From positions 1 to 46,680 of the forward strand of contig JAFAAP010000081.1 in the NCBI GenBank assembly GCA_023426505.1: 46,680 bases of DNA, given 5' to 3'. The notes beneath the pieces are model-generated. The model saw only the letters and a program-made list of their open reading frames with translations. It was not told the DNA's origin and did no database searches. The position numbers and the translations under genes are program-made. The stretch's first letter is position 1. Each line of letters begins with the position of its first letter. Shown here piece by piece: positions 26,218 through 34,116 of the stretch. The DNA is from Pseudomonadota bacterium. Its GTDB lineage: Bacteria; Pseudomonadota; Alphaproteobacteria; Rhizobiales; Beijerinckiaceae.

Positions 26218-26762
26218 GTATCGACGTCACCCTCCGGGATTCCATCCTTAAGGCGACGCCCAACCTCCGAGCTTTCGCGATCTCCCTCACGAACAACGTC
26301 GACCGTGCCGACGATCTCGTGCAGGAGACCCTCGTGCGGGCGATCTCCAACATCCATCGCTTCCAGCCGGGCACGAACATGCAGGCGTGGCTCTTCACCA
26401 TCCTGCGCAACCTGTTCCATTCCGAGTATCGCAAGCGCCGCCGGGAGGTGGAGGATGCGGACGGCAAGTACGCCGCCACCCTCTCGGTCGAGCCCGACCA
26501 GATGCCCCATCTCGATTTCGAGGACCTGCAGAAGGCGCTGACCCGGCTGCCGCACGACCAGCGCGAGGCGCTGCTCCTGGTGGGGGCCTCAGGCTTCTCC
26601 TACGAGCAGGCCGCGGAGATCTGCGGCTGCGCCGTGGGGACCATCAAGAGTCGCGTCAACCGTGCCCGCAACCGGCTGGCCGAGCTGATGCATTTCACCG
26701 ATCTGGACGAGGATCTCGGCGCGGACCGCCTCACGCGTTCCGTGATGAAGGCGGTCGCCTGA
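26214..26762 (+). CDS. ecfG: EcfG-type general stress sigma factor
   Basis: 182 residues. Region 2 covers about 18-80: DRADDLVQETLVRAISNIHR and NMQAWLFTILRNLFHSEYRK. Region 4 covers about 105-160: DQREALLLVGASGFSYEQAA and GTIKSRVNRARNRLAELM. The C-terminal tail (DRLTRSVMKAVA) is typical of EcfG. Under stress, phosphorylated PhyR binds NepR and frees this sigma to read GGAAC-N16/17-CGTT promoters, several of which are in this window. Translationally coupled to nepR. Confidence 0.95.
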   Translation: MSIDVTLRDSILKATPNLRAFAISLTNNVDRADDLVQETLVRAISNIHRFQPGTNMQAWLFTILRNLFHSEYRKRRREVEDADGKYAATLSVEPDQMPHLDFEDLQKALTRLPHDQREALLLVGASGFSYEQAAEICGCAVGTIKSRVNRARNRLAELMHFTDLDEDLGADRLTRSVMKAVA

Positions 26763-26763
26763 G

Positions 26764-26893
26764 GGAAAACCGGGCGGCGCTCGGCGCATCGTGCGACCAA
26801 GCGGATTCCGGTTTTCTGCGTTCAACGATGCTCGCGCCCAAAGAGAGCATCGGATCGATCCCAAAAGTGCAGGCCCACTTTCGGGTCCGATGC
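26764..26893. repeat. compound extragenic palindrome between ecfG and infA
   Basis: GAAAACCGG (26765-26773) pairs with CCGGTTTTC (26808-26816), and GCATCGGA (26847-26854) with TCCGATGC (26886-26893), enclosing CCCAAAAGTG/CACTTTCGGG. The second part is the common Rhizobiales intergenic repeat with the aaaagtg...cacttt core. It separates two convergent genes. Confidence 0.6.
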
Positions 26894-26895
26894 CT

Positions 26896-27177
26896 TTAAC
26901 GCCGCCGGAACTGCTGGCCGCCGCGCTGCGGGGGACGCGGGCCGGTGGGGGCGTTCGAATCCTTATGGCGGAAAATGAGACGGCCCTTCTCGAGGTCGTA
27001 GGGCGACATTTCCACGGTCACACGGTCGCCGGCCAGGGTCTTGATGCGGTTCTTCTTCATCTTGCCGGCCGTATAGGCGATGACCTCATGCCCGTTGTCG
27101 AGCTGCACGCGATAGCGCGCATCAGGCAGAATTTCGGTCACAAGTCCTTCGAACGTGATGAGCTCTTCCTTTGCCAT
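26896..27177 (-). CDS. infA: translation initiation factor IF-1, extended second-copy type
   Basis: 93 residues from the ATG at 27177. The S1/OB-fold core MAKEELITFEGLVTEILPDA, then NGHEVIAYTAGKMKKNRIK and GDRVTVEMSPYDLEKGRLIF matches IF-1, which binds the A site of the 30S subunit during initiation. The normal protein is 72 residues; this one has about 20 extra basic C-terminal residues (TGPRPPQRGGQQFRRR). Many Rhizobiales carry such an extended copy beside a cold-shock gene, as here, suggesting a stress-adapted paralogue rather than the housekeeping one. That reading is an inference. Confidence 0.9.
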   Translation of the reverse strand: MAKEELITFEGLVTEILPDARYRVQLDNGHEVIAYTAGKMKKNRIKTLAGDRVTVEMSPYDLEKGRLIFRHKDSNAPTGPRPPQRGGQQFRRR

Positions 27178-27199
27178 GCAAAGCCTTCCGTATCCTAAT

Positions 27200-27258
27200 A
27201 AAAAAGCCGTCCCTCGACCGGAACGGCTGATCAACGAGAGGGCGCGCCGGGCACGCCC
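27200..27258 (-). terminator. terminator region of the cold-shock gene
   Basis: Two hairpins on the minus strand downstream of the cold-shock stop: GAGGGCG/CGCCCTC (about 27236-27260), then AGCCGT/ACGGCT (27205-27228) followed by a run of six T residues (27205-27200). They lie between cspA and infA, so infA may rely on its own promoter or on read-through. Confidence 0.7.
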
Positions 27259-27272
27259 TCAAGCATCAAACC

Positions 27273-27482
27273 TTACGCGTTCTGCAGGTTGACTGCAGAG
27301 GTGCGGCCGGTGCGCTGGTCGGTCTGAAGCTCGTAGGAGAGCTTCTGTCCTTCCCGAAGGCCACGCATGCCAGCCCGCTCCAACGCGGTCGCGTGCACGA
27401 ACACGTCCTTACCGCCGTTGTCGGGCTGAATGAAACCATAGCCTTTGGTTTCGTTGTACCACTTCACGGTTCCCGTTTCCAT
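27273..27482 (-). CDS. cspA: cold-shock domain protein
   Basis: 69 residues from the ATG at 27482 (AAAGGA upstream). The RNA-binding motifs are present: RNP1 as KGYGFIQP and RNP2 as VFVHAT, in a sequence beginning METGTVKWYNETKGYGF. Such proteins bind single-stranded nucleic acid and melt mRNA structure at low temperature or under stress. The ~180 bases upstream (27483-27660) are free of genes and could carry a long regulated leader; no defined cold-box is claimed. Confidence 0.93.
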   Translation of the reverse strand: METGTVKWYNETKGYGFIQPDNGGKDVFVHATALERAGMRGLREGQKLSYELQTDQRTGRTSAVNLQNA

Positions 27483-27696
27483 GGGAAATCCTTTCACTGT
27501 CGTTTGCACGTGGGCGGAGCAAGGCGCCCGTCAGTCGATATTGGTAGAGAGAAGCAACGTGCGCTCGGCAGTGCCAAAGCGGAGTAGACTAGTCGTCCGG
27601 CCAAATGTCGATCCAAATTAAGTAAGGGACCCCTGCCGAAAAGGCAAGGTTTCGGCCTTACGCCTCATTGAGTACCTCCCGCTCTGATTGCATCGG

Positions 27697-27951
27697 TCAG
27701 CCGGACTTCAGGCGTTCGATCGCGCTGCGCAGGGCATCTTCGCCCTGGCTCGTGAAGCGGATTTCATCGTCGTCGGCCTCGATCAGCCCGCACTCCCGAA
27801 GTTCCGCGACGGCCGCATCGCTCGCCTTGTGGCCGACGCCGTCACGGCGGGCGACGCTGCGCACGCTCTGGCCGCTCGACAGCTGGTGGTAGGCCGCAAA
27901 CGCGAAGACGGCGAGCGCATCGTCGCTCAGGCTGGACAGGTTCTGCGTCAT
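27697..27951 (-). CDS. small winged-helix-like protein, hypothetical
   Basis: 84 residues. The pattern SDDALAVFAFAAYHQLSSGQ, then DGVGHKASDAAVAELRECGL, IEADDDEIRFTSQGEDALRS resembles a winged helix of the MarR/ArsR sort (helix-turn-helix followed by a beta wing). No ligand or metal site is visible. It lies alone between the cold-shock gene and the divergent BON gene. DNA binding is a fold impression only. Confidence 0.6.
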   Translation of the reverse strand: MTQNLSSLSDDALAVFAFAAYHQLSSGQSVRSVARRDGVGHKASDAAVAELRECGLIEADDDEIRFTSQGEDALRSAIERLKSG

Positions 27952-28065
27952 GGGATCTGGGCTTTCGGTTGCGCTGGATCGCGGAAGCGGGAGGTCAATG
28001 CGGCCCGCGCGCTCCCGTTCAAGCGCAGCCGTTGAAAAAGCGCGGCCTCCCGCCCCGCCGCATCA

Positions 28066-28091
28066 GGAACCGGCCTCGTCGTCCTCACGTT
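28066..28091 (+). promoter_or_regulatory. EcfG promoter of the BON-domain gene
   Basis: GGAAC (28066-28070), 17 bases, CGTT (28088-28091), an exact consensus at the longer allowed spacing, 60 bases before the ATG at 28152. Confidence 0.65.
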
Positions 28092-28151
28092 GGTCCGGAC
28101 GACCGCACGGAGACAGGCGGCTTTCCTTCACCACCATCGAGGAGCGATGCC

Positions 28152-29033
28152 ATGGCCAATGATCGTTATCGGTATGAGCAGGAGCGCTATCGCGGTCGCG
28201 AGAGCGGCTGGCGCGACCGGGACGAGGATCGTTTCGATCGCGACCGCCGGGGATCGGGCTACGATCGCGGCGACGACGGCTACATCGCGCGGCGTGGATT
28301 CGGCAACCAGTCCGCCGGCTATGATCGCGGCCGCGGCTACGACGAGCCGCGCGAGCGCGATTTCGGCGATTCCGCCGGTTACGGCACCGGCGGCTCCGCC
28401 CTCGACTGGCGCGACGTCGTGGGCGAGGACCGCCGCTGGGGTGGATCGTCCTCCGGCGTGGACTACGGGCGGGACCGCTCGCGGGGCCGCTACGGCTCAT
28501 CCTACGGCCGCGAGAGCGACCGCTACGACACTGGCACCTTCGGCCGCGGATCGCGCGACTACAACGAGGATCGCGGCTTCTTCGAGCGAGCGGGCGACGA
28601 GGTCAGGTCCTGGTTCGGCGACGAGGACGCGGACCGCCGCCGCGACATGGACATGCGCCGCGCGGAGCAGCAGCATCGCGGGCGCGGGCCCAAGGGCTAC
28701 CAGCGGTCCGACGAGCGCATCCGCGAGGACGTGAACGATCGCCTCACGGACGATCCGCACATCGACGCCTCGGAGATCGAGGTCTCGGTGTCGAGCCGGG
28801 AGGTCACCCTGTCGGGAACCGTCAACAGCCGGTTCGAGAAGCGCCATGCCGAGGATCTCGCGGAATCGGTTTCCGGCGTCGCCCACGTCCAGAACAACCT
28901 GCGGGTCCAGCAGCAGGCCGATGCCGGCATGGGCGGCAGCATGCTGTCGGGCCAGGGTTCGCAGTCGGCGCAAGGTACGATGGGCGAGACCGGCTCCGCC
29001 CGCCGCCGCTCGACCAGTTCGTCCACCACCTGA
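28152..29033 (+). CDS. BON-domain protein with an Arg/Asp/Tyr-rich low-complexity region
   Basis: 293 residues from the ATG at 28152 (GAGGAG upstream). Residues 1-180 are a low-complexity region of R, D, G, Y and S (many YDRG, GRD and RDRD repeats) with a WFGDEDADRRRD segment. The BON domain is at about 185-255: SDERIREDVNDRLTDDPHID, ASEIEVSVSSREVTLSGTVN and VAHVQNNLRV. A Ser/Gln/Thr tail follows. BON domains bind membranes or other proteins; there is no signal peptide here. The charged N-terminal part resembles condensate-forming regions, which is speculation. EcfG control is indicated by the exact promoter. Confidence 0.85.
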   Translation: MANDRYRYEQERYRGRESGWRDRDEDRFDRDRRGSGYDRGDDGYIARRGFGNQSAGYDRGRGYDEPRERDFGDSAGYGTGGSALDWRDVVGEDRRWGGSSSGVDYGRDRSRGRYGSSYGRESDRYDTGTFGRGSRDYNEDRGFFERAGDEVRSWFGDEDADRRRDMDMRRAEQQHRGRGPKGYQRSDERIREDVNDRLTDDPHIDASEIEVSVSSREVTLSGTVNSRFEKRHAEDLAESVSGVAHVQNNLRVQQQADAGMGGSMLSGQGSQSAQGTMGETGSARRRSTSSSTT

Positions 29034-29176
29034 GGCAAGTCGCGCGGGGGGCTCCTGCCGGGCGCCTCCCCGCCCATTCCTGGACAAGTGGACAGATCGG
29101 GCGCCCGCTCCGAAAGCTCTTGCCTTTCCGTCGCAGGCTTGCAACCCCATATCTGGCGAGGAGGTTGAGCACGACA

Positions 29177-29551
29177 ATGGCAGGAATTTCCGTCACGCTC
29201 GAGGGCGACAACATTCAACTCGCGTTCCAGAAGGGCGAGCAATCCACCGCCGTGGTCATGGACCCGCAGGCGGCGCGCTCCCTCGTTAAGGCCGTGAGCC
29301 AGCTTCTGATGGCGATCGGCGAAGGCAGCGAAGACCTGGGCGAGAACCCGGAGGAGATGGTCGACGTGACCTCTCCGACCATCGATATCGGCATGGACGA
29401 GAACGGAATGGCGGTCGTCGCGCTTCAGGCCGGCCTGCTGCCGCCCTTCATGCTGCGCCTGAAGGACGATGAGGCAAGGCATATCGCCAACAGCCTCACC
29501 GAGATCCTGAACAGCCCACGGGACGTCCGCCAGTCCCTGGGCGGGCATTGA
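29177..29551 (+). CDS. hypothetical soluble protein
   Basis: 124 residues from the ATG at 29177. Acidic, with alternating beta-type segments (ISVTLEGDNIQLAFQKGEQS, VDVTSPTIDIGMDENGMAVV) and two helices (PQAARSLVKAVSQLLMAIGE, DDEARHIANSLTEILNS). No known domain is recognised. It follows the BON gene after 143 bases and precedes the nucleotidyltransferase gene; no promoter consensus was seen before it. Confidence 0.7.
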   Translation: MAGISVTLEGDNIQLAFQKGEQSTAVVMDPQAARSLVKAVSQLLMAIGEGSEDLGENPEEMVDVTSPTIDIGMDENGMAVVALQAGLLPPFMLRLKDDEARHIANSLTEILNSPRDVRQSLGGH

Positions 29552-29625
29552 TCCTTTCCACCGCCATTGCTCGAAACAGATCGTCTCGGAGCTTGAGAAT
29601 TCGCAGGTTGGTGAAGTCGCCTCAA

Positions 29626-29650
29626 GGAACTTCGTAATCGCCATGCGGTT
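29626..29650 (+). promoter_or_regulatory. near-consensus EcfG promoter of the nucleotidyltransferase operon
   Basis: GGAAC (29626-29630), 16 bases, GGTT (29647-29650). One mismatch in the -10 (GGTT for CGTT). It lies 41 bases before the ATG at 29692. Confidence 0.4.
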
Positions 29651-29691
29651 GTCGAACGCGGGCCAAGACGGTCGCGCTTCGGACAAGGCTG

Positions 29692-30507
29692 ATGACGATT
29701 CATAATCCAGACTTCGCCCCCACAGAGCAACCGGGCGTCCCGATCTTCGACGCGAAGGCGGAGCCGACCCTGACTCATCCGGAATCTGAAGCCTTCTATG
29801 CCGAGGCCCTGCGAGAGCTCAATCAGCTCGGCTTGCCCTACCTGCTGGCCGGCACCTATGCCCTATCGGCCTACACAGGGATCACGCGTCCGACGAAGGA
29901 TCTCGATATCTTCTGCAAGGCCGGCGACTACACCCGCGTGCTCTCGCATTTCAAGAATCTCGGCTACGCGGTCGAGATCGAGGACGACCGCTGGCTCGGC
30001 AAGGTCTACAAGGGCCAGTACTTCTTCGACGTGATCTTCGCCTCCTCGAACGGCACGATGCCGATCGGCGACCCCTGGTTCGAGAATGCGCGCCAGATCG
30101 AGGTGTTCGGCACCCCCGTGAAAATCGTGGGGCCGACGGAGCTCGTCTGGTCGAAATGCTTCATCCAGCTGCGCCACCGCTACGACGGCGCGGACGTGGC
30201 CCACACGATCCTCAAGGCCCATCACGAAATCGACTGGCATAGGCTGCTGGCCTACATGGAAGTGCACTGGGAAGTGCTGCTGATGCACCTCCTGAACTTC
30301 CGCTGGATCTATCCCACGGAGCGGGACAACGTCCCCCGCTGGGTCATGGACGAGCTGCTCGACCGGCTGGCCAAGCAGCTCGACCTGCCGCCGCCGCAGA
30401 TGAAGGTCTGCCGCGGGCGCATGTTCTCCCGTGTGGATTACGAGATCGATGTGAAGGAGTGGGGCTTCGCCGACGTGGGCGGCGAAGGTGAATGGCGGAA
30501 TGACTGA
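29692..30507 (+). CDS. nucleotidyltransferase-fold protein
   Basis: 271 residues. The nucleotidyltransferase signature is LLAGTYALSAYTGITRPTKD with D70-x-D72 (DLD) as the probable metal pair; the usual Gly-Ser of the first motif is Gly-Thr (AGT, 53-55). The next segments (DVIFASSNG, VKIVGPTELVWSKCFI) match minimal nucleotidyltransferases of the DUF1814/NTP_transf type. Such enzymes transfer NMP groups to proteins, RNA or antibiotics; the target is unknown. Its stop overlaps the start of a metallophosphoesterase gene, so the two form a transfer/removal pair on paper. Confidence 0.8.
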   Translation: MTIHNPDFAPTEQPGVPIFDAKAEPTLTHPESEAFYAEALRELNQLGLPYLLAGTYALSAYTGITRPTKDLDIFCKAGDYTRVLSHFKNLGYAVEIEDDRWLGKVYKGQYFFDVIFASSNGTMPIGDPWFENARQIEVFGTPVKIVGPTELVWSKCFIQLRHRYDGADVAHTILKAHHEIDWHRLLAYMEVHWEVLLMHLLNFRWIYPTERDNVPRWVMDELLDRLAKQLDLPPPQMKVCRGRMFSRVDYEIDVKEWGFADVGGEGEWRND

Positions 30508-31222
30508 AGCGCATGCACCCTTGAAGGTCGCCGCGATGGGCGACCTTCACGTCCGCGAGGACAACGCGGAAACCTACCGCGAGCTGTTCGGGGAGATTTC
30601 CAGGGAGGCAGACGTCCTCGTCCTGACCGGCGACCTCACGGATCTCGGCAAGCCAAAAGAGGCCGAGCTTCTCGCGCAGGACCTCAAGGCCTGCTCGATC
30701 CCCGTGGTCGGCGTGCTCGGCAACCACGACTACGAATGCGGTGCGCACGAGGAGGTGTCCCGCATCCTGCGCGACGCCGGCATGAAGCTTCTCGACGGCC
30801 AGTCCTGCGAGATCGACGGTGTGGGCTTCGTCGGCGTGAAGGGCTTCGCAGGAGGCTTCGGCCGACGCATGCTCGGCTCCTTCGGCGAGCCTGCCATCAA
30901 ACAGTTCGTCAGCGAGGCCATGAACGAGACGCTGCGTCTCGAAAACGCCATGCGGCAGGTCCGGGCCAAGCGCACGATGGTCATCCTGCACTACGCGCCC
31001 GTGACCGACACGATCGAGAGCGAGCCCCTCGAAATCTACCCGTTCTTGGGATCGTCGCGCCTGGCCGAAACCATCGACCGCTTCAAGGTCAGCGCCATCG
31101 TGCACGGCCATGCCCATCGCGGGCGCTTCGAAGGACGCACGCCGGGCGGACAGCCGGTCTACAACGTGGCCCGCCACATCGAGAAGCCGAACGGAAAACC
31201 CTACGCGATCCTCGAGATCTGA
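30500..31222 (+). CDS. metallophosphoesterase
   Basis: 240 residues. Calcineurin-like phosphoesterase motifs in order: GDLHV (D15, H17), LTGDLTDLG, GNHDYE and IVHGHAH. The start at 30500 is chosen because GAAGG lies nine bases upstream; a GTG at 30488 would add four residues. It overlaps the nucleotidyltransferase gene by eight bases. The enzyme is predicted cytoplasmic and would hydrolyse phosphoesters, possibly nucleotides or the product of its neighbour; the substrate is unknown. Confidence 0.88.
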   Translation: MTEAHAPLKVAAMGDLHVREDNAETYRELFGEISREADVLVLTGDLTDLGKPKEAELLAQDLKACSIPVVGVLGNHDYECGAHEEVSRILRDAGMKLLDGQSCEIDGVGFVGVKGFAGGFGRRMLGSFGEPAIKQFVSEAMNETLRLENAMRQVRAKRTMVILHYAPVTDTIESEPLEIYPFLGSSRLAETIDRFKVSAIVHGHAHRGRFEGRTPGGQPVYNVARHIEKPNGKPYAILEI

Positions 31223-31403
31223 CGTACTCGGCCGTCACTCGCGGCCCCGTCCCGCCAGGTCGCCTGATACCTCACAAGAATGACGCTCTCGCACAGGATT
31301 GATCCCACAGCGCCTGGCGCGGGGTGTATCATCTCTTCGTCTGCAAGGCAGGCACGGTTCGGCCTATCGGCGACGGCGGCCCCCAACCAGGAGGATTGCG
31401 GTC

Positions 31404-32039
31404 ATGATCCGGATCTTCCCACTGACGATCGCCTGCATCCTCGCGCTGGCGTCGGGCGCGGAAGGCGCTCCGCGCAGCAAGCGTCCCTTGCAGGAACGCG
31501 CGCAATCCAGCCAACCCGCCCAGGAACAGGATGAATTTCGGTCCTGCGACGTGTCGGTGCGCGATTTCGTCCAGGGACGGAAGGAAGCGACCGCGCTCCC
31601 GGTGAAGGACATCGAAGTGGACGGGCTGAGGATGACGCTGAACTTCGTCCATCCCTATGGTCAGAGCGGAGACACGCCGCCCAACCTCGCCTTCACGCGA
31701 GGTGAATCGATCGAGGAACGCCGCAGAAACCTGAACGAGACGAAGCAGCGCATCCGGACGCTCGTCGAGGCGGCGAAGTCAGGAAATGTCTGGTATGTCA
31801 TCGCCCTGAACAAGGACAATCCCGATGGGGGCGACATGAGGCGCAGCCCCGTCAACGCTCAGCCCGTCGAGGATCGTCCGTCAGCCTCCGCGGTGGTCAT
31901 GGCGAGCATCGAAGGCAAATGCATCACCGTGGCCGACTACAAGGCAGTTCCTCTCACCAGCTTGGGCGATGAGTTGCGCCGGATCCTGGGTGATCGAAGC
32001 ATCGGGCCGCCCGTCGCCGATTCAACGCCTCCGCCTTGA
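31404..32039 (+). CDS. exported hypothetical protein
   Basis: 211 residues. The ATG at 31404 follows AGGAGG (31389-31394) and begins a signal peptide (MIRIFPLTIACILALASGAEG). The mature part has a polar Gln-rich stretch, a CDVSVRDFVQGRK segment with one cysteine, beta-type sequence (VDGLRMTLNFVHPYG) and a second cysteine near the end (GKCITVADYK), which could form a disulfide. Not a family I recognise. It is convergent with the next gene. Confidence 0.7.
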   Translation: MIRIFPLTIACILALASGAEGAPRSKRPLQERAQSSQPAQEQDEFRSCDVSVRDFVQGRKEATALPVKDIEVDGLRMTLNFVHPYGQSGDTPPNLAFTRGESIEERRRNLNETKQRIRTLVEAAKSGNVWYVIALNKDNPDGGDMRRSPVNAQPVEDRPSASAVVMASIEGKCITVADYKAVPLTSLGDELRRILGDRSIGPPVADSTPPP

Positions 32040-32075
32040 CGGCTTCCAGGCTTTCATCTGTTCCGTGGCGCGTCG

Positions 32076-32297
32076 TTAGTACCGGGTCCCCGGATCGGTC
32101 GGGTTGCCCGGAAGGTAATCGGGCTCGGAGCCGGGTCCCTTCGGATCCGTGATCCCGGGATCGTTGACCGGATATGGGGACCGCGGACCGGTCGGACCGG
32201 TGTCGGGCGCCTCGTCCGGGGGGCGAGGCGGCGGCACATCGCTCGGGATGTTGCCGCCGGGGATCGGCTCGTTCGTCGGGTTGCCGGGGTTGACCAT
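32076..32297 (-). CDS. small Pro/Gly/Asp-rich protein, hypothetical
   Basis: 73 residues of low complexity (PSDVPPPRPPDEAPDTGPTG, DPGITDPKGPGSEPD), likely unfolded. GGAGTGGAG lies just upstream of the ATG at 32297. Similar short Pro-rich proteins are frequent near stress genes in Rhizobiales. An EcfG-like promoter (32333-32357) lies 36 bases upstream, back-to-back with that of the DJ-1/PfpI gene. Confidence 0.6.
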   Translation of the reverse strand: MVNPGNPTNEPIPGGNIPSDVPPPRPPDEAPDTGPTGPRSPYPVNDPGITDPKGPGSEPDYLPGNPTDPGTRY

Positions 32298-32332
32298 TCT
32301 CCACTCCTCGTTCGCTCAACCATTTTCAGGTC

Positions 32333-32357
32333 AACAGAACGCGAGTGCGGCGGTTCC
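32333..32357 (-). promoter_or_regulatory. EcfG-like promoter of the Pro-rich protein gene
   Basis: Minus strand: GGAAC (32357-32353), 17 bases, GTT (32335-32333). The C of CGTT is T. Its -35 lies 14 bases from the -35 of the divergent DJ-1 promoter. Confidence 0.4.
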
Positions 32358-32371
32358 GGGGGCCGCAGGCC

Positions 32372-32396
32372 GGAACTGTCGGGCTTTCCGCCCGTT
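32372..32396 (+). promoter_or_regulatory. EcfG promoter of the DJ-1/PfpI gene
   Basis: GGAAC (32372-32376), 16 bases, CGTT (32393-32396), an exact consensus 33 bases before the ATG at 32430. Confidence 0.7.
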
Positions 32397-32429
32397 CCCA
32401 GGGCATTCCCTCGAACAATGGAGAGCATC

Positions 32430-33011
32430 ATGCCTGACATCAAACAGGCCAGGATCCTGATCATGGCAACGGACGGCTTCGAACAATCGGAGCTGATGGT
32501 CCCTCAGGAGAAGCTTTCGGATGCGGGTGCAACGGTCGAGGTCGCCGCGCCGAAGTCGCGCATGAAGTCCGGCAAGATCTACGGCTGGGACGAGAAGGAC
32601 TGGGGCAAGACCGTCTCGGTCGACAAGGACATCGAGGACGTGAATCCGGCCGACTACGACGCGCTCGTGCTGCCAGGAGGCCAGATCAATCCCGACAAGC
32701 TGCGCGTGGAGCCGAAGGCGATCGAGATCATCCGGGCCTTCTACTCGTCCGGCAAGACGGTGGCGGCCATCTGCCACGCGCCCTGGCTCCTCATCGAGGC
32801 GGGAATCATCAAGGGCCGGAAGTGCACCTCCTACCACTCCATCAAGACCGACGTGATCAATGCCGGCGGCGAGTGGCGCGACGAGACGGTCGTCACCGAC
32901 AAGGGCCTCATCACGAGCCGCAATCCCGGCGACCTCGACGCCTTCGTGGCCAAGATCATCGAGGAGGTGCGTGAGGGCACCCATTCCGGGCGGCGGCAGG
33001 CAGCCGAGTAG
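32430..33011 (+). CDS. DJ-1/PfpI family protein (type 1 glutamine amidotransferase fold)
   Basis: 193 residues from the ATG at 32430 (GGAGAG upstream; an ATG at 32418 adds four residues). The nucleophile is C115 in AAICHAPWLLIEAG with H116, the conserved glutamate is E18 in DGFEQSELM, and the PGGQINPDKLR loop and ITSRNPGDLDAFVAKIIEE are family hallmarks. PfpI-type members act as proteases, deglycases or glyoxalases under stress. An exact EcfG promoter precedes it and a strong bidirectional terminator follows. Confidence 0.93.
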   Translation: MPDIKQARILIMATDGFEQSELMVPQEKLSDAGATVEVAAPKSRMKSGKIYGWDEKDWGKTVSVDKDIEDVNPADYDALVLPGGQINPDKLRVEPKAIEIIRAFYSSGKTVAAICHAPWLLIEAGIIKGRKCTSYHSIKTDVINAGGEWRDETVVTDKGLITSRNPGDLDAFVAKIIEEVREGTHSGRRQAAE

Positions 33012-33034
33012 CTCCTGCGGGTGCAGGAAACAAA

Positions 33035-33058
33035 AAGCGGCCGGATGTCCGGCCGCTT
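33035..33058. terminator. bidirectional terminator between DJ-1 and Tim44-like genes
   Basis: AAGCGGCCGG (33035-33044) pairs with CCGGCCGCTT (33049-33058). Plus-strand A-run before it (caaaaa) gives a T-run on the minus strand, and CTTCCTCGTTT follows on the plus strand, so it can serve both convergent genes. Confidence 0.75.
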
Positions 33059-33084
33059 CCTCGTTTCCAAAACTAGCCCTCGCG

Positions 33085-34116
33085 TCAGCTCTGCTGGATC
33101 GCCGAGAGCTTCCAAGGACCGCCCTGGTCCCTGCGGAAGGTCCAGGTCTCGGTCGCCTCGGTCGGCGTCGTCGGATCGCCCTCGACCACCTTACCGGTGG
33201 CCTTGTCGACCATGACGTCGGTCAGCGCGTAACGCATGGCGACCGTCGCATAATCCGTGCCGCCCTCGCGCCACGCCTCCGCGAGATCGCCCTGGAGCAG
33301 GCGCACGTTCGAGACCGTGTTCCTCACGCCGCGCGACGCGTTGTCGTTCAGCTCCTCCTGGATGTATCCGGCCATCTCAGGCGTCGCCAGGGACCAGAGC
33401 TTGGCGACGTCGTTGCGGGAATACGCGTCCTGCACCTCGATCAGCGACCGCTCGAAAGCCGCATAGTCGCTCTCTCCGATGCCGATCTCGTCCCGCACGC
33501 CCGGCCGTGCCTGCTGCGTCTGCGTGCCCTGTCGGCCAAGCCCGCCGAGGGCGCCGCCGATACCGCCGATGCCTGCGCCCGTGCGGCTGCCGCCATTGAG
33601 CGGACCGTCGCCCGGCATGGAGCGAGCGTAGCCCTGCCCTGCGGCGCCGTAGGCCGGCTGCTGCCGGCGGCGGAACCAGCTCATGGCGAAACGCACCAGC
33701 AGGACGATCAGGCCGATCTGGAGCAGGAGCCCCAGGAACGAGCCCAAGCCTGCGAGGCCGCCGAAGAAGCCGTTGCCCATCAGCAGGCCGAACAGGCCCG
33801 CGCCGAAGAGGCCGGCCATCAGGCCCGTGCCGAAGCCGAAGCGGCGCGGCTGGGCGACGTTCGGAGCCGGCGTGCCCGGACGGTTATAGGCAGGCCCCTG
33901 ATTTGGAATCTGCGAGCGCTGGATCGGCGCGGCCGTGCCGGGCGCCGTGTTCGTGCTCGGCGGAGCGCTCCAGGTCCGCGCGCCGCGCGAGCCGAAGCTG
34001 CCCCCTCCCCGGCCGACGCGAGCCTCAGCCGCACTTCCGGCGAAGACCAAGGCGGCCGCCAGGGCGATCATGACGCGGCTTCGGCGAGAAGCAATTTTCA
34101 TCATCTGTTCGTTCAT
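33085..34116 (-). CDS. Tim44 domain protein, membrane-anchored
   Basis: 343 residues, or 338 from the ATG at 34101, which is better spaced from the GAGGG. A signal sequence or helix at about 14-33 is followed by Gly/Pro-rich linker, then a Gly-rich transmembrane stretch (GLMAGLFGAGLFGLLMGNGF, LLLQIGLIVLLVRFAMSWF, about 97-150). The C-terminal Tim44-like domain (about 200-343) includes AFERSLIEVQDAYSRNDVAK, LWSLATPEMAGYIQEELND and ETWTFRRDQGGPWKLSAIQQ. The domain family binds membranes or preproteins; the bacterial role is not settled. Gene stands alone. Confidence 0.88.
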   Translation of the reverse strand: MNEQMMKIASRRSRVMIALAAALVFAGSAAEARVGRGGGSFGSRGARTWSAPPSTNTAPGTAAPIQRSQIPNQGPAYNRPGTPAPNVAQPRRFGFGTGLMAGLFGAGLFGLLMGNGFFGGLAGLGSFLGLLLQIGLIVLLVRFAMSWFRRRQQPAYGAAGQGYARSMPGDGPLNGGSRTGAGIGGIGGALGGLGRQGTQTQQARPGVRDEIGIGESDYAAFERSLIEVQDAYSRNDVAKLWSLATPEMAGYIQEELNDNASRGVRNTVSNVRLLQGDLAEAWREGGTDYATVAMRYALTDVMVDKATGKVVEGDPTTPTEATETWTFRRDQGGPWKLSAIQQS

